From the NCBI RefSeq assembly GCF_000003605.2, contig NW_003136912.1:1-40594 (forward strand): a stretch of DNA of 40,594 bases, in the 5' to 3' direction. The notes beneath the pieces are model-generated. The model saw nothing but the letters and a program-made list of their open reading frames with translations. It searched no databases and had not been told where the DNA came from. The translations under genes and the position numbers were made by a program. Positions 1 to 11,944 of the stretch are shown here, piece by piece; within the stretch, counting starts at the first letter, position 1, and every line of letters begins with the position of its first letter. This DNA is from Saccoglossus kowalevskii. Taxonomy: Eukaryota; Hemichordata; Enteropneusta; Harrimaniidae.

Positions 1-1255
1 ACTGTAGAGTTGAATATATTCTCCATTGGATGGGGGTAGTCAGTGTCACTGTAGAGTTGAATATATTCTCCATTGGATGGGGTAGTCAGTGTAACTGTAG
101 AGTTGAATATATTCTCCATTGGATGGGGGTAGTCAGTGTCTCTGTAGAGTTGAATATATTGTCCATTGAATGGGGTAGTCAGTGTCACTGTAGAGTTGAA
201 TATATTGTCCATTGGATGGGGTAGTCAGTGTCACTGTAGAGCTGAATATATTGTCCATTGGATGGGGTAGTCAGTGTCACTGTAGGGTTGAATATATTGT
301 CCATTGGATGGGGTAGTCAGTGTCACTGTAAAGTTGAATATATATTGTCCATTGGATGGGGTAGTCAGTGTCACTGTAGAGTTGAATATATTGTCCATTG
401 GATGTGGTAGTCAGTGTCTCTGTAGAGTTGAATATATTCTCCATTGGATGGGGGTAGTCAGTGTCGCTGTAGAGTTGAATATATTCTCCATTGGATGGGG
501 GTAGTCAGTGTCACTGTAGAGTTGAATATATTCTCCATTGGATGGGGGTAGTCAGTGTCTCTGTAGAGTTGAATATATTCTCCATTGGATTGGGCTAGTC
601 AGTGTCACTGTAGAGTTGAATATTTTCTCCATTGGATGGGGGTAGTCAGTGTCTCTGTAGAGTTGAATATATTGTCCATTGGATGGGGTAGTCAGTGTCT
701 CTGTAGAGTTGAATATATTCTCCATTGGATGGGGGTAGTCAGTGTCTCTGTAGAGTTGAATATATTCTCCATTGGATGGGGTAGTCAGTGTAACTGTAGA
801 GTTGAATATATTCTCCATTGGATGGGGGTAGTCAGTGTCTCTGTAGAGTTGAATATATTGTCCATTGGATGGGTTAGTCAGTGTAACTGTAGAGTTGAAT
901 ATATTCTCCATTGGATGGGGGTAGTCAGTGTCACTGTAGAGTTGAATATATTGTTCATTGGATGGGGTAGTCAGTGTCTCTGTAGAGTTGAATATATTGT
1001 CCATTGGATTGGGTAGTCAGTGTCTCTGTAGAGTTGAATATATTGTCCATTGGATGGGGTAGTCAGTGTCACCGTAGAGTTGAATATATTGTCCATTGGA
1101 TGGGGGTAGTCAGTGTCACTGTATAGCTGAATATATTGTCCATTGGATGGGGTAGTCAGTGTCACTGTAGGGTTGAATATATTGTCCATTGGATGGGGTA
1201 GTCAGTGTCACTGTAAAGTTGAATATATTGTCCATTGGATGGGGTAGTCAGTGTC
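1..1255. repeat. Long duplicated segment D1, left copy
   Basis: It matches 18997-20203 and beyond at a constant offset of 18,996 bp. The match includes the AATATATATT expansion, the GTCGCTG monomer, block A and the GTATAGCTG variant. After about 1208 the partner lacks one 46-bp monomer, and similarity then continues to about 1.55 kb. The stretch 1-504 also matches 1766-2269 at an offset of 1,765 bp. Confidence 0.88.
552..1004. repeat. Block A copy 1 (453-bp higher-order segment)
   Basis: This is a fixed order of about ten monomers. Most alternate 47 and 46 bp, and in order they run CTCTG/TTCTCC, CACTG/TTCTCC, CTCTG/TTGTCC, CTCTG/TTCTCC twice, AACTG/TTCTCC, CTCTG/TTGTCC with GGGTT, AACTG/TTCTCC, CACTG/TTGTTC, CTCTG/TTGTCC. 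This copy has the local variants GATTGGGCTAG near 588-598 and TATTTTCTCC at 621-630. The first is shared with copies 6 and 7. Both strands are free of stops across it, purely because of the 46/47 alternation. Confidence 0.9.
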
Positions 1256-1299
1256 ACTGTAGAGTTGAATATATTGTCCTTTGGATGGGGTAGTCAGTG

Positions 1300-2300
1300 T
1301 CTCTGTAGAGTTGAATATATTCTCCATTGGATGGGGTAGTCAGTGTCACTGTAGAGTTGAATATATTGTCCATTGGATGGGGTAGTCCGTGTCTCTGTAG
1401 AGTTGAATATATTCTCCATTGGATGGGGGTAGTCAGTGTCTCTGTAGAGTTGAATATATTCTCCATTGGATGGGGGTAGTCAGTGTCACTGTAGAGTTGA
1501 ATATATTCTCCATTGGATGGGGGTAGTCAGTGTCTCTGTAGAGTTGAATATATTGTCCATTGGATGGGGTAGTCAGTGTCTCTGTAGAGTTGAATATATT
1601 GTCCATTGGATGGGGTAGTCAGTGTCTCTGTAGAGTTGAATAAATTCTCCATTGGATGGGGTAGTCAGTGTAACTGTAGAGTTGAATATATTCTCCATTG
1701 GATGGGGGTAGTCAGTGTCTCTGTAGAGTTGAATATATTGTCCATTGGATGGGTTAGTCAGTGTAACTGTAGAGTTGAATATATTCTCCATTGGATGGGG
1801 GTAGTCAGTGTCACTGTAGAGTTGAATATATTCTCCATTGGATGGGGTAGTCAGTGTAACTGTAGAGTTGAATATATTCTCCATTGGATGGGGGTAGTCA
1901 GTGTCTCTGTAGAGTTGAATATATTGTCCATTGAATGGGGTAGTCAGTGTCACTGTAGAGTTGAATATATTGTCCATTGGATGGGGTAGTCAGTGTCACT
2001 GTAGAGCTGAATATATTGTCCATTGGATGGGGTAGTCAGTGTCACTGTAGGGTTGAATATATTGTCCATTGGATGGGGTAGTCAGTGTCACTGTAAAGTT
2101 GAATATATATTGTCCATTGGATGGGGTAGTCAGTGTCACTGTAGAGTTGAATATATTGTCCATTGGATGTGGTAGTCAGTGTCTCTGTAGAGTTGAATAT
2201 ATTCTCCATTGGATGGGGGTAGTCAGTGTCGCTGTAGAGTTGAATATATTCTCCATTGGATGGGGGTAGTCAGTGTCACTGTAGAGTTGAATATATTCTC
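1300..2300. repeat. Long duplicated segment D2, left copy
   Basis: It matches 18531-19531 at a constant offset of 17,231 bp, including the rare GTAGTCCGTG monomer, the TAAATTCTCC monomer and the AATATATATT expansion. Because 1-504 is also duplicated at 1766-2269, D1 and D2 overlap in the partner region. Confidence 0.85.
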
Positions 2301-2461
2301 CATTGGATGGGGGTAGTCAGTGTCACTGTAGAGTTGAATATATTGTCCATTGGATGCGGTAGTCAGTGTCTCTGTAGAGTTGAATATATTGTCCATTGAA
2401 TGGGGTAGTCAGTGTCACTGTAGAGTTGAATATATTGTCCATTGGATGGGGTAGTCAGTGT

Positions 2462-2684
2462 CACCGTAGAGTTGAATATATTGTCCATTGGATGGGGGTA
2501 GTCAGTGTCACTGTAGAGTTGAATATATTGTCCATTGGATGGGGGTAGTCAGTGTCTCTGTAGAGTTGAATATATTGTCCCTTGGATGGGGGTAGTCAGT
2601 GTCTCTGTAGAGTTGAATATATTCTCCATTGGATGGGGTAGTCAGTGTCACTGTAGAGCTGAATATATTGTTCATTGGATGGGG
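2462..2684. repeat. Module C copy 1 (223 bp)
   Basis: It starts with a CACCGTAG monomer, then a CACTG monomer, then a CTCTG monomer ending GTCCCTTGG, then CTCTG/TTCTCC, then CACTG/GAGCTG/TTGTTC. The CACCG to CCCTT distance is 117 bp and the core is 223 bp, which is identical in all full copies. Confidence 0.88.
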
Positions 2685-3256
2685 TAGTCAGTGTCACTGT
2701 AGAGTTGAATATATTGTCCATTGGATGGGGTAGTCAGTGTCACTGTAGAGTTGAATATATTGTCCATTGGATGGGGTAGTCAGTGTCACTGTAGAGCTGA
2801 ATATATTGTCCATTGGATGGGGTAGTCCGTGTCACTGTAGGGTTGAATATATTGTCCATTGGATGGGGTAGTCAGTGTCACAGTAGAGTTGAATATATTG
2901 TCCATTGGATGGGGTAGTCAGTGTCACTGTAGAGTTGAATATATTATCCATTGGATGGGGTATTCAGTGTCTCTGTAGAGTTGAATATATTGTCCATTGG
3001 ATGGGTTAGTCAGTGTAACTGTAGAGTTGAATATATTATCCATTGGATGGGGGTAGTCAGTGTCACTGTAGAGTTGAATATATTGTCCATTGGATGGGGG
3101 TAGTCAGTGTCTCTGTAGAGTTGAATATATTCTCCATTGGATGGGGTAGTCAGTGTCACTGTAGAGCTGAATATATTGTTCATTGGATGGGATAGTCAGT
3201 GTCTCTGTAGAGTTGAATATATTGTCCATTGGATGGGGGTAGTCAGTGTCTCTGTA

Positions 3257-3516
3257 GAGTAGAATATATTGTCCATTGGATGGGGGTAGTCAGTGTCTCT
3301 GTAGAGTTGAATATATTCTCCATTGGATGGGGTAGTCAGTGTCACTGTAGAGCTGAATATATTGTTCATTGGATGGGATAGTCAGTGTCTCTGTAGAGTT
3401 GAATATATTGTCCATTGGATGGGGTAGTCAGTGTCACTGTAGAGTTGAATATATTGTCCATTGGATGCGGTAGTCAGTGTCACTGTAGAGTTGAATATAT
3501 TGTCCATTGAATGGGG
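3257..3516. repeat. Module B copy 1 (about 260 bp)
   Basis: It starts at a GAGTAG monomer. Then come CTCTG/TTCTCC, CACTG/GAGCTG/TTGTTC with GGGA, CTCTG/TTGTCC, CACTG ending GGATGCGG, and CACTG ending GAATGGGG. This copy is one base shorter than the others because one G5 run is G4. Confidence 0.85.
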
Positions 3517-3572
3517 TAGTCAGTGTCACTGTAGAGTTGAATATATTGTCCATTGGATGGGGTAGTCAGTGT

Positions 3573-3795
3573 CACCGTAGAGTTGAATATATTGTCCATT
3601 GGATGGGGGTAGTCAGTGTCACTGTAGAGTTGAATATATTGTCCATTGGATGGGGGTAGTCAGTGTCTCTGTAGAGTTGAATATATTGTCCCTTGGATGG
3701 GGGTAGTCAGTGTCTCTGTAGAGTTGAATATATTCTCCATTGGATGGGGTAGTCAGTGTCACTGTAGAGCTGAATATATTGTTCATTGGATGGGG
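3573..3795. repeat. Module C copy 2
   Basis: It has the same five-monomer order, the same 117-bp marker spacing and 223-bp length, and lies 1,111 bp after copy 1. Confidence 0.88.
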
Positions 3796-3934
3796 TAGTC
3801 AGTGTCACTGTAGAGTTGAATATATTGTCCATTGGATGGGGTAGTCAGTGTCACTGTAGAGTTGAATATATTGTCCATTGGATGGGGTAGTCAGTGTCAC
3901 TGTAGAGCTGAATATATTGTCCATTGGATGGGGT

Positions 3935-4529
3935 AGTCAGTGTCACTGTAAAGTTGAATATATTGTCCATTGGATGGGTAGTCAGTGTCACTGTAGAGTT
4001 GAATATATTGTCCATTGGATGGGGTAGTCAGTGTCTCTGTAGAGTTGAATATATTGTCCATTGGATGGGGGTAGTCAGTGTCTCTGTAGAGTTGAATATA
4101 TTCTCCATTGGATGGGGGTAGTCAGTGTCACTGTAGAGTTGAATATATTCTCCATTGGATGGGGTAGTCAGTGTCTCTGTAGAGTTGAATATATTGTCCA
4201 TTGGATGGGGTAGTCAGTGTCTCTGTAGAGTTGAATATATTCTCCATTGGATGGGGGTAGTCAGTGTCTCTGTAGAGTTGAATATATTCTCCATTGGATG
4301 GGGTAGTCAGTGTAACTGTAGAGTTGAATATATTCTCCATTGGATAGGGGTAGTCAGTGTCTCTGTAGAGTTGAATATATTGTCCATTGGATGGGTTAGT
4401 CAGTGTAACTGTAGAGTTGAATATATTCTCCATTGGATGGGGGTAGTCAGTGTCACTGTAGAGTTGAATATATTGTTCATTGGATGGGGTAGTCAGTGTC
4501 TCTGTAGAGTTGAATATATTGTCCATTGG
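3935..4529. repeat. Duplicated segment, 36,065-bp offset, left copy
   Basis: It matches 40000-40594. Two rare markers are shared: a 45-bp monomer with only three Gs (GGATGGGTAGTC near 3973) and GGATAGGGG near 4344. Confidence 0.88.
4128..4526. repeat. Block A, left-truncated copy
   Basis: The right-hand 399 bp of block A is preserved with the private marker GGATAGGGG near 4344. The left end is replaced by a G5 CACTG monomer. The same truncated form with the same marker recurs at 40193-40591. Confidence 0.85.
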
Positions 4530-4591
4530 ATGGGGTAGTCAGTGTCTCTGTAGAGTTGAATATATTGTCCATTGGATGGGGTAGTCAGTGT

Positions 4592-4814
4592 CACCGTAGA
4601 GTTGAATATATTGTCCATTGGATGGGGGTAGTCAGTGTCACTGTAGAGTTGAATATATTGTCCATTGGATGGGGGTAGTCAGTGTCTCTGTAGAGTTGAA
4701 TATATTGTCCCTTGGATGGGGGTAGTCAGTGTCTCTGTAGAGTTGAATATATTCTCCATTGGATGGGGTAGTCAGTGTCACTGTAGAGCTGAATATATTG
4801 TTCATTGGATGGGG
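4592..4814. repeat. Module C copy 3
   Basis: It has the same order and length, and lies 1,019 bp after copy 2. It directly follows the truncated block A at 4128. Confidence 0.88.
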
Positions 4815-5470
4815 TAGTCAGTGTCACTGTAGAGTTGAATATATTGTCCATTGGATGGGGTAGTCAGTGTCACTGTAGAGTTGAATATATTGTCCATTGG
4901 ATGGGGTAGTCAGTGTCACTGTAGAGCTGAATATATTGTCCATTGGATGGGGTAGTCCGTGTCACTGTAGGGTTGAATATATTGTCCATTGGATGGGGTA
5001 GTCAGTGTCACTGTAGAGTTGAATATATTGTCCATTGGATGGGGTAGTCAGTGTCACTGTAGAGTTGAATATATTATCCATTGGATGGGGTATTCAGTGT
5101 CTCTGTAGAGTTGAATATATTGTCCATTGGATGGGTTAGTCAGTGTAACTGTAGAGTTGAATATATTCTCCATTGGATGGGATAGTCAGTGTCACTGTAG
5201 AGTTGAATATATTGTTCATTGGATAGGGGTAGTCAGTGTCTCTGTAGAGTTGAATATATTGTCCATTGGATGGGTTAGTCAGTGTAACTGTAGAGTTGAA
5301 TATATTCTCCATTGGATGGGGGTAGTCAGTGTCACTGTAGAGTTGAATATATTGTTCATTGGATGGGGTAGTCAGTGTCTCTGTAGAGTTGAATATATTG
5401 TCCATTGGATGGGGTAGTCAGTGTCTCAGTAGAGTTGAATATATTGTCCATTGGATGGGGTAGTCAGTGT

Positions 5471-5693
5471 CACCGTAGAGTTGAATATATTGTCCATTGG
5501 ATGGGGGTAGTCAGTGTCACTGTAGAGTTGAATATATTGTCCATTGGATGGGGGTAGTCAGTGTCTCTGTAGAGTTGAATATATTGTCCCTTGGATGGGG
5601 GTAGTCAGTGTCTCTGTAGAGTTGAATATATTCTCCATTGGATGGGGTAGTCAGTGTCACTGTAGAGCTGAATATATTGTTCATTAGATGGGG
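5471..5693. repeat. Module C copy 4
   Basis: It has the same order and length, and lies 879 bp after copy 3. A private CATTAGATGG replaces CATTGGATGG near its right end, removing one CCAAT motif. Confidence 0.88.
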
Positions 5694-6265
5694 TAGTCAG
5701 TGTCACTGTAGAGTTGAATATATTGTCCATTGGATGGGGTAGTCAGTGTCACTGTAGAGTTGAATATATTGTCCATTGGATGGGGTAGTCAGTGTCACTG
5801 TAGAGCTGAATATATTGTCCATTGGATGGGGTAGTCCGTGTCACTGTAGGGTTGAATATATTGTCCATTGGATGGGGTAGTCAGTGTCACAGTAGAGTTG
5901 AATATATTGTCCATTGGATGGGGTAGTCAGTGTCACTGTAGAGTTGAATATATTATCCATTGGATGGGGTATTCAGTGTCTCTGTAGAGTTGAATATATT
6001 GTCCATTGGATGGGTTAGTCAGTGTAACTGTAGAGTTGAATATATTATCCATTGGATGGGGGTAGTCAGTGTCACTGTAGAGTTGAATATATTGTCCATT
6101 GGATGGGGGTAGTCAGTGTCTCTGTAGAGTTGAATATATTCTCCATTGGATGGGGTAGTCAGTGTCACTGTAGAGCTGAATATATTGTTCATTGGATGGG
6201 ATAGTCAGTGTCTCTGTAGAGTTGAATATATTGTCCATTGGATGGGGGTAGTCAGTGTCTCTGTA

Positions 6266-6526
6266 GAGTAGAATATATTGTCCATTGGATGGGGGTAGTC
6301 AGTGTCTCTGTAGAGTTGAATATATTCTCCATTGGATGGGGTAGTCAGTGTCACTGTAGAGCTGAATATATTGTTCATTGGATGGGATAGTCAGTGTCTC
6401 TGTAGAGTTGAATATATTGTCCATTGGATGGGGGTAGTCAGTGTCACTGTAGAGTTGAATATATTGTCCATTGGATGCGGTAGTCAGTGTCACTGTAGAG
6501 TTGAATATATTGTCCATTGAATGGGG
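6266..6526. repeat. Module B copy 2 (261 bp)
   Basis: It runs from the GAGTAG marker to the GAATGGGG marker in the full six-monomer order. It lies in the segment that matches 33038-33298 at an offset of 26,772 bp. Confidence 0.87.
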
Positions 6527-6807
6527 TAGTCAGTGTCACTGTAGAGTTGAATATATTGTCCATTGGATGGGGTAGTCAGTGTCACTGTAGAGCTGAATAT
6601 ATTGTCCATTGGATGGGGTAGTCAGTGTCACTGTAGGGTTGAATATATTGTCCATTGGATGGGTTAGTCAGTGTCACTGTAAAGTTGAATATATTGTCCA
6701 TTGGATGGGGGTAGTCAGTGTCACTGTAGAGTTGAATATATTGTCCATTGGATGGGGTAGTCAGTGTCTCTGTAGAGTTGAATATATTCTCCATTGGATG
6801 GGGGTAG

Positions 6808-7167
6808 TCAGTGTCTCTGTAGAGTTGAATATATTCTCCATTGGATGGGGGTAGTCAGTGTCACTGTAGAGTTGAATATATTCTCCATTGGATGGGGGTA
6901 TTCAGTGTCTCTGTAGAGTTGAATATATTCTCCATTGGATGGGGTAGTCAGTGTAACTGTAGAGTTGAATATATTCTCCATTGGATGGGGGTAGTCAGTG
7001 TCTCTGTAGAGTTGAATATATTGTCCATTGGATGGGTTAGTCAGTGTAACTGTAGAGTTGAATATATTCTCCATTGGATGGGGGTAGTCAGTGTCACTGT
7101 AGAGTTGAATATATTGTTCATTGGATGGGGTAGTCAGTGTCTCTGTAGAGTTGAATATATTGTCCAT
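6808..7167. repeat. Block A variant lacking one 93-bp dimer
   Basis: It has the block A order but is two monomers shorter on the left side. It also has a private GGGGGTATTCAG at about 6895-6906. It aligns to 33580-34032 with a 93-bp gap. Confidence 0.8.
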
Positions 7168-7232
7168 TGGATGGGGTAGTCAGTGTCTCTGTAGAGTTGA
7201 ATATATTGTCCATTGGATGGGGTAGTCAGTGT

Positions 7233-7455
7233 CACCGTAGAGTTGAATATATTGTCCATTGGATGGGGGTAGTCAGTGTCACTGTAGAGTTGAATATATT
7301 GTCCATTGGATGGGGGTAGTCAGTGTCTCTGTAGAGTTGAATATATTGTCCCTTGGATGGGGGTAGTCAGTGTCTCTGTAGAGTTGAATATATTCTCCAT
7401 TGGATGGGGTAGTCAGTGTCACTGTAGAGCTGAATATATTGTTCATTGGATGGGG
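7233..7455. repeat. Module C copy 5
   Basis: It has the full five-monomer order with 117-bp marker spacing, just after the shortened block A at 6808. Confidence 0.88.
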
Positions 7456-7551
7456 TAGTCAGTGTCACTGTAGAGTTGAATATATTGTCCATTGGATGGG
7501 GGTAGTCAGTGTCTCTGTAGAGTTGAATATATTCTCCATTGGATGGGGTAG

Positions 7552-8004
7552 TCAGTGTCTCTGTAGAGTTGAATATATTCTCCATTGGATGGGGGTAGTC
7601 AGTGTCACTGTAGAGTTGAATATATTCTCCATTGGATGGGGGTAGTCAGTGTCTCTGTAGAGTTGAATATATTGTCCATTGGATGGGGTAGTCAGTGTCT
7701 CTGTAGAGTTGAATATATTCTCCATTGGATGGGGGTAGTCAGTGTCTCTGTAGAGTTGAATATATTCTCCATTGGATGGGGTAGTCAGTGTAACTGTAGA
7801 GTTGAATATATTCTCCATTGGATGGGGGTAGTCAGTGTCTCTGTAGAGTTGAATATATTGTCCATTGGATGGGTTAGTCAGTGTAACTGTAGAGTTGAAT
7901 ATATTCTCCATTGGATGGAGGTAGTCAGTGTCACTGTAGAGTTGAATATATTGTTCATTGGATGGGGTAGTCAGTGTCTCTGTAGAGTTGAATATATTGT
8001 CCAT
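7552..8004. repeat. Block A copy 2
   Basis: It has the same monomer order and the same 453-bp length as the copy at 552-1004. One private change is visible, GATGGAGG instead of GATGGGGG around 7919. It is followed directly by module C at 8070, the commonest downstream neighbour of block A. Confidence 0.9.
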
Positions 8005-8069
8005 TGGATGGGGTAGTCAGTGTCTCTGTAGAGTTGAATATATTGTCCATTGGATGGGGTAGTCAGTGT

Positions 8070-8292
8070 CACCGTAGAGTTGAATATATTGTCCATTGGA
8101 TGGGGGTAGTCAGTGTCACTGTAGAGTTGAATATATTGTCCATTGGATGGGGGTAGTCAGTGTCTCTGTAGAGTTGAATATATTGTCCCTTGGATGGGGG
8201 TAGTCAGTGTCTCTGTAGAGTTGAATATATTCTCCATTGGATGGGGTAGTCAGTGTCACTGTAGAGCTGAATATATTGTTCATTGGATGGGG
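8070..8292. repeat. Module C copy 6
   Basis: It has the full order and follows block A copy 2. The region up to about 8460 is shared with 35260 onward and with 14641 onward. Confidence 0.88.
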
Positions 8293-9965
8293 TAGTCAGT
8301 GTCACTGTAGAGTTGAATATATTGTCCATTGGATGGGGTAGTCAGTGTCACTGTAGAGTTAAATATATTGTCCATTGGATGGGGTAGTCAGTGTCACTGT
8401 AGAGCTGAATATATTGTCCATTGGATGGGGTAGTCAGTGTCACTGTAGGGTTGAATATATTGTCTATTGGATGGGGTAGTCAGTGTCACTGTAGAGTTGA
8501 ATATATTGTCCATTGGATGGGGTAGTCAGTGTCACTGTAGAGTTGAATATATTATCCATTGGATGGGGTATTCAGTGTCTCTGTAGAGTTGAATATATTG
8601 TCGATTGGATGGGTTAGTCAGTGTAACTGTAGAGTTGAATATATTCTCCATTGGATGGGATAGTCAGTGTCACTGTAGAGTTGAATATATTGTTCATTGG
8701 ATGGGGTAGTCAGTGTCTCTGTAGAGTTGAATATATTGTCCATTGGATGGGGTAGTCAGTGTCTCTGTAGAGTTGAATATATTGTCCATTGGATGGCGTA
8801 GTCAGTGTCACCGTAGAGTTGAATATATTGTTCATTGGATGGGGTAGTCAGTGTCTCTGTAGAGTTGAATATATTCTCCATTGGATGGGGTAGTCAGTGT
8901 CACTGTAGAGTTGAATATATTATCCATTGGATGGGGATAGTCAGTGTCTCTGTAGAGTTGAATATATTCTCCATTGGATGGGGTAGTCAGTGTCACTGTA
9001 GAGCTGAATATATTGTTCATTGGATGGGATAGTCAGCGTCTCTGTAGAGTTGAATATATTGTCCATTGGATGGGGGTAGTCAGTGTCTCTGTAGAGTTGA
9101 ATATATTGTCCATTGGATGCGGTAGTCAGTGTCACTGTAGAGTTGAATATATTGTCCATTGAATGGGGTAATCAGTGTCACTGTAGAGTTGAATATATTG
9201 TCCATTGGATGGGGTAGTCAGTGTCACTGTAGAGCTGAATATATTGTCCATTGGATGGGGTAGTCAGTGTCACTGTAGGGTTGAATATATTGTCCATTGG
9301 ATGGGGTAGTCAGTGTCACTGTAAAGTTGAATATATTGTCCATTGGATGGGGTAGTCAGTGTCACTGTAGAGTTGAATATATTGTCCATTGGATGGGGTA
9401 GTCCGTGTCTCTGTAGAGTTGAATATATTCTCCATTGGATGGGGGTAGTCAGTGTCTCTGTAGAGTTGAATATATTCTCCATTGGATGGGGGTAGTCAGT
9501 GTCACTGTAGAGTTGAATATATTCTCCATTGGATGGGGGTAGTCAGTGTCTCTGTAGAGTTGAATATATTGTCCATTGGATGGGGTAGTCAGTGTCTCTG
9601 TAGAGTTGAATATATTGTCCATTGGATGGGGTAGTCAGTGTCTCTGTAGAGTTGAATAAATTCTCCATTGGATGGGGTAGTCAGTGTAACTGTAGAGTTG
9701 AATATATTCTCCATTGGATGGGGGTAGTCAGTGTCTCTGTAGAGTTGAATATATTGTCCATTGGATGGGTTAGTCAGTGTAACTGTAGAGTTGAATATAT
9801 TCTCCATTGGATGGGGGTAGTCAGTGTCACTGTAGAGTTGAATATATTGTTCATTGGATGGGGTAGTCAGTGTCTCTGTAGAGTTGAATATATTGTCCAT
9901 TGGATGGGGTAGTCAGTGTCTCTGTAGAGTTGAATATATTGTCCATTGGATGGGGTAGTCAGTGT

Positions 9966-10100
9966 CACCGTAGAGTTGAATATATTGTCCATTGGATGGG
10001 GGTAGTCAGTGTCACTGTAGAGTTGAATATATTGTCCATTGGATGTGGGTAGTCAGTGTCTCTGTAGAGTTGAATATATTGTCCCTTGGATGGGGGTAGT
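9966..10100. repeat. Module C, right-truncated copy
   Basis: The CACCG and GTCCCTTGG markers are 117 bp apart as usual. The following TTCTCC and TTGTTC monomers are missing, and the sequence goes straight to GAGCTG/TTGTCC. GGATGTGGG at about 10042-10050 is private. Confidence 0.82.
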
Positions 10101-10104
10101 CAGT

Positions 10105-10889
10105 GTCACTGTAGAGCTGAATATATTGTCCATTGGATGGGGTAGTCAGTGTCACTGTAGGGTTGAATATATTGTCCATTGGATGGGGTAGTCAGTGTCA
10201 CTGTAGAGTTGAATATATTGTCCATTGGATGGGGTAGTCAGTGTCACTGAAGAGTTGAATATATTATCCATTGGATGGGGTATTCAGTGTCTCTGTAGAG
10301 TTGAATATATTGTCCATTGGATGGGTTAGTCAGTGTAACTGTAGAGTTGAATATATTCTCCATTGGATGGGATAGTCAGTGTCACTGTAGAGTTGAATAT
10401 ATTGTTCATTGGATGGGGTAGTCAGTGTCTCTGTAGAGTTGAATATATTGTCCATTGGATGGGGTAGTCAGTGTCTCTGTAGAGGTGAATATATTGTCCA
10501 TTGGATGGGGTAGTCAGTGTCACCGTAGAGTTGAATATATTGTTCATTGGATGGGGTAGTCAGTGTCTCTGTAGAGTTGAATATATTGTCCATTGGATGG
10601 GGTAGTCAGTGTCTCTGTAGATTTGAATATATTGTCCATTGGATGGGGTAGTCAGTGTCACTGTAGAGTTGAATATATTATCCATTGGATGGGGATAGTC
10701 AGTGTCACTGTAGAGTTGAATATATTGTCCATTGGATGGGGGTAGTCAGTGTCTCTGTAGAGTTGAATATATTGTCCATTGGATGGGGGTAGTCAGTGTC
10801 TCTGTAGAGTTGAATATATTCTCCATTGGATGGGGTAGTCAGTGTCACTGTAGAGCTGAATATATTGTTCATTGGATGGGGTAGTCAGT
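10105..10889. repeat. Duplicated segment, 19,317-bp offset, left copy
   Basis: It matches 29422-30206. The rare CACTGAAGAG and CTCTGTAGATTTG monomers are shared in register. Private changes include AGAGGTGAAT at about 10481. Confidence 0.86.
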
Positions 10890-11944
10890 GTCACTGTAGA
10901 GTTGAATATATTGTCCATTGGATGGGGTAGTCAGTGTCACTGTAGAGTTGAATATATTGTCCATTGGATGGGGTAGTCAGTGTCACTGTAGAGCTGAATA
11001 TATTGTCCATTGGATGGGGTAGTCAGTGTCACTGTAGGATTGAATATATTGTCTATTGGATGGGGTAGTCAGTGTCACTGTAGAGTTGAATATATTGTCC
11101 ATTGGATGGGGTAGTCAGTGTCACTGTAGAGTTGAATATATTATCCATTGGATGGGGTATTCAGTGTCTCTGTAGAGTTGAATATATTGTCCATTGGATG
11201 GGTTAGTCAGTGTAACTGTAGAGTTGAATATATTCTCCATTGGATGGGATAGTCAGTGTCACTGTAGAGTTGAATATATTGTTCATTGGATGGGGTAGTC
11301 AGTGTCTCTGTAGAGTTGAATATATTGTCCATTGGATGGGGTAGTCAGTGTCTCTGTAGAGTTGAATATTTTGTCCATTGGATGGGGTAGTCAGTGTCAC
11401 CGTAGAGTTGAATATATTGTTCATTGGATGGGGTAGTCAGTGGCTCTGTAGAGTTGAATATATTCTCCATTGGATGGGGTAGTCAGTGTCACTGTAGAGT
11501 TGAATATATTATCCATTGGATGGGGATAGTCAGTGTCTCTGTAGAGTTGAATATATTCTCCATTGGATGGGGTAGTCAGTGTCACTGTAGAGCTGAATAT
11601 ATTGTTCATTGGATGGGATAGTCAGCGTCGCTGTAGAGTTGAATATATTGTCCATTGGATGGGGGTAGTCAGTGTCTCGGTGGAGTTGAATATATTGTCC
11701 ATTGAATGGGTTAGTCAGTGTCACTGTAGAGTTGAATATATTGTCCATTGGATGGGGTAGTCAGTGTCACTGTAGAGCTGAATATATTGTCCATTGGATG
11801 GGGTAGTCAGTGTCACTGTAGGGTTGAATATATTGTCCATTGGATGGGGTAGTCAGTGTCACTGTAAAGTTGAATATATTGTCCATTGGATGGGGTAGTC
11901 AGTGTCACTGTAGAGTTGAATATATTGTCCATTGGATGGGGTAG

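Larger units (their letters stand above)
2410..3560. repeat. Duplicated segment, 3,009-bp offset, left copy
   Basis: It matches 5419-6570. Shared markers at exactly 3,009 bp are CACCG, GTCCCTTGG, TTATCC with GGGGTATTCAG, and GAGTAG. The offset becomes 3,010 after one G4/G5 difference near 3420. Confidence 0.87.
5419..6570. repeat. Duplicated segment, 3,009-bp offset, right copy
   Basis: This is the partner of 2410-3560. The two copies enclose two further module C copies, so this region has a nested repeat order. Confidence 0.87.
5979..7330. repeat. Duplicated segment, 26.8-kb offset, left copy
   Basis: It matches 32751-34195. The offset is 26,772 bp up to about 6850, then 26,865 bp because this copy lacks one 93-bp dimer within block A. 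Confidence 0.86.
7552..9390. repeat. 1.84-kb duplicated segment, left copy
   Basis: It matches 14123-15961 at a constant offset of 6,571 bp. Block A, module C, GTCTATTGG, GGGGTATTCAG, GGGGATAG and CAGCGTC markers are all in register. This is the longest indel-free duplication I could trace by eye. Confidence 0.88.

Noticed and set aside
552-1004. Overlapping open frames of up to 150 codons on the minus strand and 143 on the plus strand, recurring with a 31-residue period
   Set aside because: They follow mechanically from 46/47-bp alternation, occur on both strands at once, and begin and end wherever the alternation breaks. They lack any unique N- or C-terminal sequence, and similar frames of 60-150 codons recur throughout the window. 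No promoter, splice or codon-bias support is visible.
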